Below are positions 16,556-25,633 of a DNA stretch of 64,000 nt, piece after piece. The notes under the pieces were generated by a model, which made no database searches, was not told where the DNA came from, and saw only the letters and a list, made by a program, of their open reading frames with translations. Source of the DNA: Oleiagrimonas sp963747595 (GTDB taxonomy: Bacteria; Pseudomonadota; Gammaproteobacteria; Xanthomonadales; Rhodanobacteraceae). The position numbers and the translations under genes were made by a program. The stretch covers positions 806,001 through 870,000 of the forward strand of contig CAVVFO010000002.1 in assembly GCA_963747595.1 (NCBI GenBank), in the 5' to 3' direction. How positions within the stretch are numbered: position 1 is the stretch's first letter; the number at the start of each line of letters is the position of its first letter.

Positions 16556-18676
16556 ATGCATGACTTTGACGCACCACCCACGTCGCCCATGCCCTCTGCT
16601 CCATATTCGTTCCGCTCCAGCATCCTGACCACGCTGCTGCGCTTCCGGCGCCCGGACGTGCCGTTGCGCGTGGCGCTGCGTGCGGCCGCGGTGGTCACGC
16701 TGCCCCTGGCGGCGGGAGTGGCGACGGGCCACGAAACCATCGGCCTGGGCATCGGCGCGGGCGCCTTCAACGTGATGTTCTCCGATCAGCCGGGCCCCTA
16801 CGGCCAACGGCTGCGGCGCGTCGCGCTGGCGTCCCTGGCGGCCGCCGTCGCCGCGCTGGCCGGATTCCTGCTGGGGGCGCATGCCGCACCGCTGGTCCTG
16901 GCCATCGGCGTCTGCGGATTTCTGGGTGGCATGCTGGTGATCTTTGGCGCCGACTCCGCGCGCGTGGGCATGATCAGCATGATCCTGCTGGCAGTGGCGG
17001 CGTCCACGCCGCTACCCTGGCGCGATGCCGTCGGCGCCAGCGGTCTGATTCTCATCGGCGGCCTGCTGCTGGCGGTGGTTTCCGTCCTGGTCTGGCCGCT
17101 GCAGCGCTATCGGCCGGAACGCGAGGCACTGGCGCAATTGTTCCGCGAACTGGCGCAGCTGGCGCGTCATCGCGGTGCGGACGATGATCCGCCGCCGCTG
17201 ACCGAGACCATCAACCAGGTGCGGCACATGCTTCTGCAACGGGGGCCCACGCGCGGGCGCGCCATGGAAGCCATGCGCGTGCTGCTGGACCTGGCCGAAC
17301 GCATGCGCCTGGAACTGCTGGCCATCGGTCAGCTGCGCAATGCCCCCGGCCTGGACGAGGCACGCATCGACAGTGCCTGCGCGCGGGTCCTGGAGATCCT
17401 CGCGCGCTCGCTGGAGCACGCCGAACCCCCCGCACGTGCCCGCCAGGCCCTGGCCCACATGCAGGATGTCCTTGATGGCATGTCGCAGCCCCACACGCAG
17501 AGGGCACGGCTGCAGGCGCTCATCGGTCAGCTGCGCGCCGCCATCCGCAATGCCAACTGGGCCGGCAGCCGCGGCGAACTGCGCGCCTCCAGCGTTGAAT
17601 CCCGCTTGCCCCGCGCGCTGCGTGGAGCCTCGCCCTGGGCCACCCTGCGCGCCAACATCCATCGCTCATCCGTGGGCTTCCGCCATGCCATGCGCTGCGC
17701 CGTCTGCCTGATGCTGGCGCAGTGGCTGGCGCGCGCCACCGCCCTGCCGCATGGCTACTGGTTGCCGATGACGGCCGCCATCGTGCTGCGCCCGGATTTC
17801 GGCGGCACGTTCAGCATCGGCCTGCTGCGCATTGCCGGCACCATTCTCGGACTCCTGCTGACCAGCCTGTTGCTGGCCATCACGCCACATACGGTGTGGC
17901 CGCAGATCATATGGCTGGCGCTTTTGTGCTTCACGTTCCGCTATCTGGCCACGGCCCACTACGGCATTGCCGTTGCCGCCCTGACCGGCGCGGTGGTGAT
18001 CCTGCTGTCGTTCGAAGGCACCAATCCGAATGCAGCGGTACTCGCGCGCGTACTCAATACCGCACTGGGCAGCACCATGGCACTGCTCGCCTACATGGTC
18101 TGGCCCACCTGGGAACGCACCCGCAGCCGGGCCGCGCTTGCCGACATGCTGCAGGCCTACGCCGGCTATCTGGGGACGCTCGTGCACGGCTGCGGCCCGC
18201 AGGTCCGCAACGAGACACGCAGCGCCGCACGGCTGGCCCGCAGCAATGCGCAGGCGTCGCTGGACCGGCTGCGCGCCGAGCCCGGGGTCAGGCCCGCACT
18301 GCTTGCGTTCCACGAGTCGCTGTTCGCGCATGGCAATCGCCTGGTGCGCACGGCGATGTCGCTGGAGGCAGTTCTCGAAGAGTGCGCCACCCATCCGCAA
18401 CGCGAGCCGCTGGATGCCTTTGTGCAGCAGTCCCGCGCCAGCCTGATGCGGTGCGCGGATGACCTGCGGCGTCAGCACGCCGCAGGATCCGAGCGGAACC
18501 TGCGGCAGCAACAGATCGTACTGGCCGAACTCCTGCGTCAGCATACGGACGACCCCGCGAGCTCCACCCTGATCACGCTGACCGATCGCGTGGCCGACAA
18601 CATCAACACGCTGGGCTACGTCCTTTATGGCGAGGAGTCCTCACCCGCAGTCGTCTCCAGCCCGGCTGCGTCTTGA
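16556..18676 (+). CDS. FUSC-family integral membrane protein (putative aromatic acid/efflux transporter)
   Basis: A 706-residue membrane protein with two hydrophobic blocks, about residues 35-180 (five to six helices, e.g. LILIGGLLLAVVSVLVWPL) and 380-520 (e.g. IAGTILGLLLTSLLLAITP). Each block is followed by a long soluble helical region. This layout is typical of the fusaric acid resistance/YccS-YhfK superfamily (FUSC), which includes the AaeB efflux protein. The second block has the family sequence LPHGYWLPMTAAIVLRPDFGGTF. Substrate unknown; related proteins export aromatic acids. No membrane-fusion partner gene is adjacent. The ATG at 16556 is accepted; 16589 is an alternative. Confidence 0.8.
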   Translation: MHDFDAPPTSPMPSAPYSFRSSILTTLLRFRRPDVPLRVALRAAAVVTLPLAAGVATGHETIGLGIGAGAFNVMFSDQPGPYGQRLRRVALASLAAAVAALAGFLLGAHAAPLVLAIGVCGFLGGMLVIFGADSARVGMISMILLAVAASTPLPWRDAVGASGLILIGGLLLAVVSVLVWPLQRYRPEREALAQLFRELAQLARHRGADDDPPPLTETINQVRHMLLQRGPTRGRAMEAMRVLLDLAERMRLELLAIGQLRNAPGLDEARIDSACARVLEILARSLEHAEPPARARQALAHMQDVLDGMSQPHTQRARLQALIGQLRAAIRNANWAGSRGELRASSVESRLPRALRGASPWATLRANIHRSSVGFRHAMRCAVCLMLAQWLARATALPHGYWLPMTAAIVLRPDFGGTFSIGLLRIAGTILGLLLTSLLLAITPHTVWPQIIWLALLCFTFRYLATAHYGIAVAALTGAVVILLSFEGTNPNAAVLARVLNTALGSTMALLAYMVWPTWERTRSRAALADMLQAYAGYLGTLVHGCGPQVRNETRSAARLARSNAQASLDRLRAEPGVRPALLAFHESLFAHGNRLVRTAMSLEAVLEECATHPQREPLDAFVQQSRASLMRCADDLRRQHAAGSERNLRQQQIVLAELLRQHTDDPASSTLITLTDRVADNINTLGYVLYGEESSPAVVSSPAAS

Positions 18677-18752
18677 TGCAGAAACGCCACGCGCGCAGCC
18701 GCACACCCGTGGCGCCCTGCTTCACCTTGGCCGAGGCAGTACACTAAGACAT

Positions 18753-19757
18753 ATGCTGAAGATCGATACCCACGCGCATATCCTGCCTCGTGAGTGGCCG
18801 GACCTGGCGTCCAAATACGCCGAGCCACGCTTCGCGGTAATGACGCACAGCGGCGGCCATCACCGCATCTATAAGGACGGGCGTTTCTTTCGCGAAGTCT
18901 GGGCATCGGCCTTCGATCCCGAACAGCGCATGGCCGACTATGCCGCATACGGCATCGACGTGCAGGTCATCTCCACCGTGCCGGTGCTGTTTTCCTACTG
19001 GGCCAAGGGGCATCAGGCACTGGAATTGCACCGGCATCTGAATGATCACAGCGCCGAAATCTGCCGCCAGTACCCCAAGCACTATGCCGCCATCGGCACC
19101 GTGCCGTTGCAGTCGCCCACCCTCGCCATCCAGGAGCTGGAGCGCTGCATGGATCAGCTGGATCTGGCCGGTGTGCAGATCGGCTCGCACTGCAACCAAT
19201 GGAATCTGGACGCGCCGGAACTGTTTCCGTTCTTCGAAGCCGCGGCGGATCTTGGCGCCGCCATCCTGGTGCATCCGTGGGACATGATGGGCCGCGACAC
19301 CATGCCCAAGTACTGGCTGCCGTGGCTGGTGGGCATGCCGGCGGAACAGTCGCGCGCCGCCTGCTGCCTGATCTTCGGCGGCGTGCTGGAGCGGCTGCCG
19401 AAATTGCGGGTGATGTTTGCCCACGGCGGCGGCAGCTTTCCGTTCACCATCGGCCGCATCGAGCATGGCTTCCGCATGCGCCCGGATCTGGTGGCCGTGG
19501 ACAACGCCCGCAATCCGCGCGAATACTTCACGCAGATGTACTTCGATTCCTGCGTGCATGACAGCCAGGCATTGAAGTATCTGCTGTCGGTCGTGGGACA
19601 TGACCGCGTCATGCTGGGCACGGATTATCCGTTCCCGCTGGGCGAGCAGTCGCCCGGCAGCGGCATCGACGCGCTGGATATCGATGCCGCCGAGCGCGAG
19701 CGGCTGTACAACGGCACCGCGCTGGAATGGCTCGGGCTGTCCCCGCAACTGTTCTGA
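18753..19757 (+). CDS. nbaD: 2-amino-3-carboxymuconate-6-semialdehyde decarboxylase (ACMSD)
   Basis: A 334-residue amidohydrolase-fold decarboxylase converting ACMS, the product of the HaaO reaction, to 2-aminomuconate semialdehyde. Metal ligands are visible: H7 and H9 in IDTHAHILP, H174 in LVHPWDMMG and D291 in LGTDYPFPLG; H224 in FAHGGGSFP is the catalytic histidine. Length matches the family (about 335). The ATG at 18753 gives the conserved N-terminus MLKIDTHAHI. A small secreted protein and kynureninase follow within a few dozen bases, so the three probably form an operon for tryptophan or 3-hydroxyanthranilate breakdown. Confidence 0.92.
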   Translation: MLKIDTHAHILPREWPDLASKYAEPRFAVMTHSGGHHRIYKDGRFFREVWASAFDPEQRMADYAAYGIDVQVISTVPVLFSYWAKGHQALELHRHLNDHSAEICRQYPKHYAAIGTVPLQSPTLAIQELERCMDQLDLAGVQIGSHCNQWNLDAPELFPFFEAAADLGAAILVHPWDMMGRDTMPKYWLPWLVGMPAEQSRAACCLIFGGVLERLPKLRVMFAHGGGSFPFTIGRIEHGFRMRPDLVAVDNARNPREYFTQMYFDSCVHDSQALKYLLSVVGHDRVMLGTDYPFPLGEQSPGSGIDALDIDAAERERLYNGTALEWLGLSPQLF

Positions 19758-19774
19758 CCCCGGAGAAGCACCTC

Positions 19775-20296
19775 ATGCGCCGATTCCACCGCGCCGCCGC
19801 ATTGTGCATATGCATGCTGGGTACCGTCATCTGTTCCACCGCCGTCGCCGCCGACTGGACCATGGCCCATGGCAACGTGCACTTTCATACTCCCGCCAGC
19901 TGGACACGCATCATGAGCAGCGCCGGCGATCCGCAGGTGATGGCTTTCCAGGTCCCGGACCCGTCGCCAACCGGCAAGACCACCCTCGCGCGCGTGGTGG
20001 TGACGACGACACGCGCGCCCGACGTGAGCACATTCAAGGCGTTCATCAGCAAGGCCCACGAGCGTGCCGCCACCCAGCCCGGCGTGAAGATCGACAAGTC
20101 GCACAGCAGCGATACGGTGCTGCGTTACAGCGCCGACGAAAACGGCACGCGGCAGGTGGTGGAGGAACACTTCGTGCTCACTGCGGATCATGCCATCGAG
20201 ATCAGCTGCATCCGTCCGCAACATTCCCGCGCCGGCACGCGCTGGAAAACCGCGTTCGATACCGGCTGCCATTCCATTCTCAAGCAGGTCAAATGA
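19775..20296 (+). CDS. Small secreted protein of unknown function between ACMSD and kynU
   Basis: A 173-residue protein with a signal peptide: RRFHRAAALCICMLGTVICSTAVAA in two parts, with likely cleavage after AVAA. The mature part begins DWTMAHGNVHFHTPASWTRI and reads like the PsbP/DcrB/Mog1-like fold of small periplasmic proteins (alternating short strands, then KAFISKAHERAA helix); this is a guess from pattern. The mature part has two cysteines (ISCIRPQ and TGCHSIL). It starts 17 bases after the ACMSD stop with GGAG just upstream, and its stop overlaps a possible kynU start. Location suggests a link to the kynurenine genes, but no known pathway member is secreted, so the role is unknown. 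Confidence 0.7.
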   Translation: MRRFHRAAALCICMLGTVICSTAVAADWTMAHGNVHFHTPASWTRIMSSAGDPQVMAFQVPDPSPTGKTTLARVVVTTTRAPDVSTFKAFISKAHERAATQPGVKIDKSHSSDTVLRYSADENGTRQVVEEHFVLTADHAIEISCIRPQHSRAGTRWKTAFDTGCHSILKQVK

Positions 20297-20319
20297 CCTT
20301 CCAGCACACAGGACACACC

Positions 20320-21600
20320 ATGCAAGAACAGCAGCCAGGCGCCGACTGGGCCCGCACGCTGGACCGCGACGATCCGCTGGCGCGCTTTCGCGATGCGTTC
20401 CTGATCCCCCGCCACGAGGACGGCGAGGCGCTGTATTTCTGCGGCAATTCGCTGGGGCTGGAACCGCGCAGCGCGCGTGAGGCCGTCAACAACGAGCTGG
20501 ACTACTGGGGCGACCTGGCCGTGGAAGGCCACTTCAAGGGACGCCTGCCGTGGATGGATTATCACGAGTACGTGCGCGACCACATGGCCGAAGTGGTCGG
20601 CGCGCAGCCGCCCGAAGTGGTCACCATGAACACCCTGGGTGTGAACCTGCACCTGATGATGGTCAGCTTCTACCGGCCCACGGCCGAGCGTCCCGCGATC
20701 CTCATGGAAGCCGGTGCCTTCCCCACCGACCGCTACGCCATGGAGGCGCAGATCCGTTTCCACGGGTTCGATCCGGCCGAGGCGCTGATCGAGCTGGAGG
20801 CCGACCAGCCCGACGGCATCCTGTCCATGCAGGCCGTCGAACGCGCCCTGGCCGAACACGGTTCGCGGATCGCCCTGGTCATGCTGCCGGGCGTGCAGTA
20901 CCGCACCGGCCAGGCCTTCGACCTCGCCACCATCACGCGCCTGGCCAAGGCGCAGGGCTGCATGGTGGGCTTCGACCTGGCCCATGCCGTGGGCAACCTG
21001 CCTCTGGCATTGCACGACAGCGGCACCGACTTCGCCATCTGGTGCAACTACAAGTACATGAATGGCGGTCCGGGTGCCGTCGGCTCCGCCTTCGTGCACG
21101 AACGCCACGCGCACACCGACCGCCCGCGCTTCGCCGGCTGGTGGGGTCATGACAAGTCCACACGGTTCCAGATGGGGCCCGACTTCGTGCCCACGCCGGG
21201 CGCCGACGGCTGGCAGATCTCCAACCCGCCGATCCTGGCGCTGGCACCGCTGCGGATGTCGCTGGATCTCTTCCACGAAGCGGGCATGCAGCGCCTGCGT
21301 GACAAATCCGTGCGCCTCAGCGGCTATCTCGAATGGCTGGTGCAGCAGCAACTGGCCGACACGCTGGAGGTGGTCACCCCGGCGGATCCCGCACAGCGCG
21401 GCGCGCAACTGTCCATCCGCGTGCATGGTGGCCGTGACCGCGGCAAGGGGCTGTTCGACCATCTGATCGCCCGTGGCATCATCGTCGACTGGCGCGAACC
21501 GGACGTGATCCGCATCTCGCCCACCCCCATGTACAACCGCTTCATCGACTGTTTCGATTTCGCCGAGGCCGTCGGCCAATGGCGCGACAGCGCCGCGTGA
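20320..21600 (+). CDS. kynU: Kynureninase
   Basis: A 426-residue PLP enzyme (fold type I) that cleaves 3-hydroxykynurenine or kynurenine to the anthranilate product plus alanine. Family blocks: YFCGNSLGLEPRSAR near residue 40, MEAGAFPTDRYAMEAQIRFHG, and the PLP lysine K245 in WCNYKYMNGGPGAVGSAFVH. C-terminal LRISPTP-like VIRISPTPMYNRF is also conserved. ATG 20320 follows AGGA with good spacing. An in-frame ATG at 20293 overlaps the preceding gene by four bases and would add nine residues. The gene closes the ACMSD-kynU operon; haaO is far away. Confidence 0.93.
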   Translation: MQEQQPGADWARTLDRDDPLARFRDAFLIPRHEDGEALYFCGNSLGLEPRSAREAVNNELDYWGDLAVEGHFKGRLPWMDYHEYVRDHMAEVVGAQPPEVVTMNTLGVNLHLMMVSFYRPTAERPAILMEAGAFPTDRYAMEAQIRFHGFDPAEALIELEADQPDGILSMQAVERALAEHGSRIALVMLPGVQYRTGQAFDLATITRLAKAQGCMVGFDLAHAVGNLPLALHDSGTDFAIWCNYKYMNGGPGAVGSAFVHERHAHTDRPRFAGWWGHDKSTRFQMGPDFVPTPGADGWQISNPPILALAPLRMSLDLFHEAGMQRLRDKSVRLSGYLEWLVQQQLADTLEVVTPADPAQRGAQLSIRVHGGRDRGKGLFDHLIARGIIVDWREPDVIRISPTPMYNRFIDCFDFAEAVGQWRDSAA

Positions 21601-21667
21601 CCGCACAGCGCCCCACACAAAACGCACCAGATGCTGCGCTGTCCATCCAGTGGACCCTGCAGATGTC

Positions 21668-21693
21668 GTCGTCCCGGCGAATGCCGGGATGAC
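21668..21693. repeat. Short palindromic repeat GTCGTCCCGGCGAA...
   Basis: CCCGGCGAATGCCGGGATGAC with the preceding GTCGT forms a short palindrome (CCCGGC/GCCGGG) of the sort scattered through many proteobacterial genomes. It lies in the 180-base gap between kynU and pyrC. Confidence 0.55.
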
Positions 21694-21781
21694 GGTCGGC
21701 AGGGAGCCATGAGCTCGCCGGGCGCAAGCTGTTCACCCCGTCAAGATGATCATTCACGCTTTCCACTGCCAATATTCAGCC

Positions 21782-22909
21782 ATGCCCAACTCCGAGACCT
21801 CCCCTACCCGAACCGATTCGACCCCGCAACGCCTGCGCCTCAGGCGCCCGGACGACTGGCACGTGCACCTGCGCGACGACGCCATGCTGACGGCGGTGGC
21901 CGGCTACACGGCGCAGCAGTTCGCCCGCGCCATCGTCATGCCCAATCTGGCGCCGCCGATCACCACCGTCGCCGCCGCCAAGGCCTATCGCGGACGTGTC
22001 TTCAAAGCGCTGGATGCCGAGACCGCATTCACGCCCCTGATGACGCTGTATCTCACCGATGACATGGATCCGGCAGAGATCCAGCGCGGCCACGACAGCG
22101 GCATCATCACCGCCTGCAAACTGTACCCGGCCAACGCCACCACCAATTCGGCGCACGGCGTGACCAACGTGCGCAACATCTACCCGGTGCTGGAAACCCT
22201 CGAACGCATCGGCATGCCGCTGCTGGTGCACGGCGAAGTCACCGATGCGGAGGTCGACATCTTCGACCGCGAAGCCGTGTTCATCGACCGCGTGCTGACG
22301 CCCGTACTGGCCGACTTCCCGGCATTGAAGGTGGTGTTCGAACACATCACCACCGCCGACGCCGCCGAATTCGTGCTGGCCGGCAGCGAGCGACTCGGCG
22401 CCACTGTGACCCCGCATCATCTGCAGATCAACCGCAACGCGCTGTTCGCCGGCGGCCTGCGTCCGCACGCGTATTGCCTGCCGGTCGCCAAGCGCGAACG
22501 TCACCGGCTGGCGTTGCGCAAAGCCGTCACTGGCGGCAGCGACAGGTTCTTCCTGGGCACCGATTCGGCACCGCACACCCAGAGCGCCAAGGAATCGGCC
22601 TGCGGCTGCGCGGGCATCTTCAACGCCCCCGTGGCGCTGCAAAGCTATGCACAGGTCTTCGACGAGGAAGATGCGCTGGATCGCCTTGAAGCCTTCGCCT
22701 CGGAAAACGGCCCGCGCTTTTACGGCCTGCCGCTGAATGGGGAATACATCACGCTCGAACGCGCGCCCATTGAAATTCCGCAGCATCTGGCAACCGACGC
22801 GCAGAATCTGGTGCCCTTCCACGCCGGCACCACCCTGCCCTGGCGCATCGCCGAAAGCGACGCCCCAGACCATCCCCAATCCCGTAGGGGGGATCAAGGA
22901 ACGAAGTGA
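21782..22909 (+). CDS. pyrC: Dihydroorotase (class II, PyrC)
   Basis: A 375-residue amidohydrolase catalysing the third step of pyrimidine synthesis (carbamoyl aspartate to dihydroorotate). Zinc ligands H27/H29 in DDWHVHLRDD and the carboxylated lysine K113 in ACKLYPANATTNS are in place. Further blocks LLVHGEVTDAEVDIFDRE, FEHITTADA and FFLGTDSAPHTQSAKE are also intact. ATG 21782 gives the usual length; in-frame ATG 21746 adds unlike sequence. The last nine codons (SRRGDQGTK) and the TGA come from a REP unit at 22883, so the natural C-terminus has been replaced or extended by repeat sequence. Confidence 0.93.
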   Translation: MPNSETSPTRTDSTPQRLRLRRPDDWHVHLRDDAMLTAVAGYTAQQFARAIVMPNLAPPITTVAAAKAYRGRVFKALDAETAFTPLMTLYLTDDMDPAEIQRGHDSGIITACKLYPANATTNSAHGVTNVRNIYPVLETLERIGMPLLVHGEVTDAEVDIFDREAVFIDRVLTPVLADFPALKVVFEHITTADAAEFVLAGSERLGATVTPHHLQINRNALFAGGLRPHAYCLPVAKRERHRLALRKAVTGGSDRFFLGTDSAPHTQSAKESACGCAGIFNAPVALQSYAQVFDEEDALDRLEAFASENGPRFYGLPLNGEYITLERAPIEIPQHLATDAQNLVPFHAGTTLPWRIAESDAPDHPQSRRGDQGTK

Positions 22910-22925
22910 CGGATCTGCCCTACGA
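22883..22925. repeat. Single REP unit, copy E, inside the 3' end of pyrC
   Basis: CGTAGGGGGGATCAAGGA, a short loop and GATCTGCCCTACG form one degenerate REP hairpin. It overlaps the last codons of pyrC and supplies its TGA at 22907-22909. Confidence 0.75.
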
Positions 22926-23005
22926 GAGCATGGACGCTTGCAAGCATGGCCGAGATGCCGGAAGGTGGCCCGACCCACCCGTTCCCGTGATGTGAGTTCC
23001 CCCGC

Positions 23006-24775
23006 ATGTTCAAACCGTTCTCCTTCTTTTGTCTCAGTCTGTTGATCGCCGTGCCGGTGGCGCAAGCCACACCGCCGCAGAAGACCTCCTCCATTCCCGG
23101 CTCCGCGCTGGATTCCACCGCGCCATCGACCACACGGCAGATGCTGGCGAAAGACCATCCGGTCACCGCCAGGCACGCCATGGTGGTCTCCGCCCAGCAT
23201 CTGGCCACGCAGGTGGGCGTGAAGATTCTCAAGAAGGGCGGCAACGCCATCGACGCCGCCGTGGCCGTGGGCTACGCGCTGGCCGTGGTGCATCCGTGCT
23301 GCGGCAATATCGGCGGCGGCGGTTTCATGGTGGTCCACCTGGCCGGCGGCAAGAACGTGTTTCTCGATTTCCGCGAGAAGGCGCCGCTGAAGGCCACGCC
23401 CACCCTGTTCCAGGACAGTCACGGCCACGTGGTCAAGGGCCGCAGCACCAAAACCTATCTCGGCGTGGGTGTCCCCGGCACGGTGATGGGCCTGGAAACG
23501 GCGCGCAAGACGTACGGCACCATGAGCCGCAAGCAGCTGATGCAGCCGGCCATCGAGCTGGCGCGCAAGGGCTTCACGCTGCAGCAGGGCGACATCAATA
23601 TCCTGCACGAGCGCAGCAAGGATTTCGCCAAGTATCCCAACGTCGCTGCCACCTTCCTCGACCACGGCAAGCCGTACCAGGTCGGGCAGACACTGAAACA
23701 GCCGCAGCTGGCGCATACGCTGCAGCTGATCGAAAAAGACGGCACGCACGTGTTCTATCACGGCGCCATCGCCCATGACGTGGTCGCGGCCAGCAAGAAA
23801 AATGGCGGCATCCTGTCCATGAAGGACTTCGCCGATTACACCGCCAAGTGGGCCAGGCCGATCACCTGCGACTATCGCGGCTACACCTTCGTCTCCGACC
23901 CCCCGCCCAGCTCCGGTGGTACCACCATCTGCCAGATCCTGGGGCTCATCAAACCTTATCCCTTCAGCACATGGGGCTACGGATCGGTCAAGAGCGTGCA
24001 TTACCTGGTGGAAGCCGAGCGTCGCGCATTCGCCGATCGCAACACCTACCTCGGCGACCCGGCCTTCGTGCACAACCCCATTGCCAGGCTGCTGTCGCCA
24101 GCGCACCTGAAGACGATGCGCTCCACCATCAAGGCCGACAAGGCCACGCCCTCGTCCGAGATCAAGGGCAGCCTGGGCCCGGCCGAAGGCCAACACACCA
24201 CGCAGTATTCCGTGGTCGATGCGCACGGCAACGCGGTGTCCGTGACCTACACCATCAACTACCTGTTCGGCGTGGGCCAGATCGCCGGCAACACCGGCTT
24301 CTTCCTCAACAACGAGATGGACGATTTCACCTCCAAGCCCGGCATTCCCAATTCGTTCGGTCTGGTGCAGGGTCACATCAACCAGGTCAAAGGCGGCAAG
24401 CGTCCGCTGAGCTCCATGTCGCCCAGCATCGTGCTGCGCAACGGCAAGCTGTTCATGGTCACCGGCAGCCCCGGCGGCTCCACCATCATCTCCACTACCC
24501 TGGAGAGCTTCCTCAACGTGGCCGACTTCGGCATGAACATGCAGCAGTCGGTGAACGCACCACGCCTGCACGAGCAGTGGTACCCGGACCACGTGATGGT
24601 CGAACCCGGCCTGCTCAGCCCGGCGGTGAAGCGCAAACTCCAGGCCATGGGCCATACGTTCAAGGACGTGAAATCCTGGGGCGCCGACGAAGCCATCCTG
24701 GTCAATCCGAAAACACACCTGCTGGAAGGCGCCAACGACCGCCGCCGTCCCGCGGGGCTGGCTGCCGGTTATTGA
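23006..24775 (+). CDS. ggt: Gamma-glutamyltransferase
   Basis: A 589-residue periplasmic enzyme made as a proenzyme. Residues 1-21 form a signal peptide ending AQA. The catalytic threonine is T398 in EGQHTTQYSVVDAHGN, where autocleavage yields large and small subunits. Other family blocks: GGNAIDAAVAVGYALAVVHP, GIGGGGF-like NIGGGGFMVV, LSSMSPSIVL and TGSPGGSTI. It hydrolyses or transfers the gamma-glutamyl group of glutathione and related peptides. Length fits the family (about 580). Its ATG at 23006 lies 96 bases after pyrC; neighbours give no operon hint. Confidence 0.93.
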   Translation: MFKPFSFFCLSLLIAVPVAQATPPQKTSSIPGSALDSTAPSTTRQMLAKDHPVTARHAMVVSAQHLATQVGVKILKKGGNAIDAAVAVGYALAVVHPCCGNIGGGGFMVVHLAGGKNVFLDFREKAPLKATPTLFQDSHGHVVKGRSTKTYLGVGVPGTVMGLETARKTYGTMSRKQLMQPAIELARKGFTLQQGDINILHERSKDFAKYPNVAATFLDHGKPYQVGQTLKQPQLAHTLQLIEKDGTHVFYHGAIAHDVVAASKKNGGILSMKDFADYTAKWARPITCDYRGYTFVSDPPPSSGGTTICQILGLIKPYPFSTWGYGSVKSVHYLVEAERRAFADRNTYLGDPAFVHNPIARLLSPAHLKTMRSTIKADKATPSSEIKGSLGPAEGQHTTQYSVVDAHGNAVSVTYTINYLFGVGQIAGNTGFFLNNEMDDFTSKPGIPNSFGLVQGHINQVKGGKRPLSSMSPSIVLRNGKLFMVTGSPGGSTIISTTLESFLNVADFGMNMQQSVNAPRLHEQWYPDHVMVEPGLLSPAVKRKLQAMGHTFKDVKSWGADEAILVNPKTHLLEGANDRRRPAGLAAGY

Positions 24776-24908
24776 CGATACCGCCTGTCAGCAGCGCCTG
24801 GTGCAGGGACGCGCCACCGCCACGCGACACAGCATCAGTCAGCTGGATCAGCCCGTTTGCTTGCTAGACTGAAACGCACAGGGTGAATTCCTTCCCGGGA
24901 AAAAGACC

Positions 24909-25073
24909 ATGCGGCACCTGATCAGCCTCGTGTTCCTCATCGCCGCCGTGGCCATGTACGTGCTCGGCCTGGGGCCGCTGTTTTTCGGCCTGCCCCTGCT
25001 AGGACTGGCCTTCGTGCTGATCGGCCTGGGTTTCGAGCTCGGATTCTGGCTTCAACGCCACCGGCGGGCGTGA
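24909..25073 (+). CDS. Small two-helix membrane protein, unknown function
   Basis: A 54-residue peptide starting MRHLISLVFLIAAVAMYVLG and ending LGFWLQRHRRA, too short for usual gene-length cutoffs. Two hydrophobic helices (about 5-20 and 24-47) are joined by a GLGPLFFGLP turn, and the basic tail predicts a cytoplasmic C-terminus. GGGAAAAAGACC lies upstream, with a weak ribosome binding site. The coding quality is strong (uninterrupted hydrophobic pattern with typical GC-rich third positions). No function is inferred. Confidence 0.6.
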   Translation: MRHLISLVFLIAAVAMYVLGLGPLFFGLPLLGLAFVLIGLGFELGFWLQRHRRA

Positions 25074-25222
25074 ACACGCCTGGAGTGCCTGACCGCCGAA
25101 CGTGCCAACTGTCATCCAGTCGCCACCCTAGCCTCGGGGCGATGTGCCCAAGTCCTGGATAACATCCGGCCAAACATCTTTTCGCACAGCTTCGATGAAT
25201 TGGATGCGATACGGTCCGGCGC

Positions 25223-25633
25223 CTATTTACTGGCTGGCATGGCCGACATATCCATCCACATCGCCCCCCAGACGTGACCGTCGGGGTCGGCGAAGTCGCG
25301 ACCGTACATGGACGCATGATCTTCAACGGGATTGATATCTGCAGTTCCGCCGTTGACGGAGGCCGCCTCGTTCATTGCATCGACGTCTGCGCGTGAATCG
25401 CAGGAGATATTCAGTGCGACCTCGCTCGATGTACTCGGCGGGATGGGGCGCGTCGTGAATGTGCGCCATCTGGCATGGGACAAAAGCATGACATTGATGG
25501 TCTCGCTCCACACCATGAGCGCCGCGGTATCGTCCGTGAACTGCGCATTGTTGACGAAGCCCAGGGCCGTGTAAAAATCCCTCGAGGCCTGCAGATCAGC
25601 GACGGGCAAGCTGATGGTGATGGTGCGGGGCAT
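25223..25633 (-). CDS. VOC (glyoxalase/bleomycin-resistance) family protein
   Basis: A 136-residue single-domain VOC protein. It starts MPRTITISLPVADLQASRDFYTALGF, the classical first beta-alpha-beta repeat, and ends with the second half GRDFADPDGHVWGAMWMD, including the DPDGH metal-site pattern. E in SSEVALNISC may give another metal ligand. Members include glyoxalase-like, PhnB-like and resistance proteins; no substrate can be named. ATG 25633 follows AGAGAGATC, a fair ribosome binding site, and starts exactly at the domain; the frame upstream adds unlike residues. It is convergent with the small membrane protein. Confidence 0.82.
   Translation of the reverse strand: MPRTITISLPVADLQASRDFYTALGFVNNAQFTDDTAALMVWSETINVMLLSHARWRTFTTRPIPPSTSSEVALNISCDSRADVDAMNEAASVNGGTADINPVEDHASMYGRDFADPDGHVWGAMWMDMSAMPASK

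Noticed and set aside
21776..24718. 980-codon open frame on the minus strand across pyrC and ggt
   Set aside because: It is antisense to two clearly recognised enzymes and has no domain-like sequence; long opposite-strand frames are expected at this GC content.
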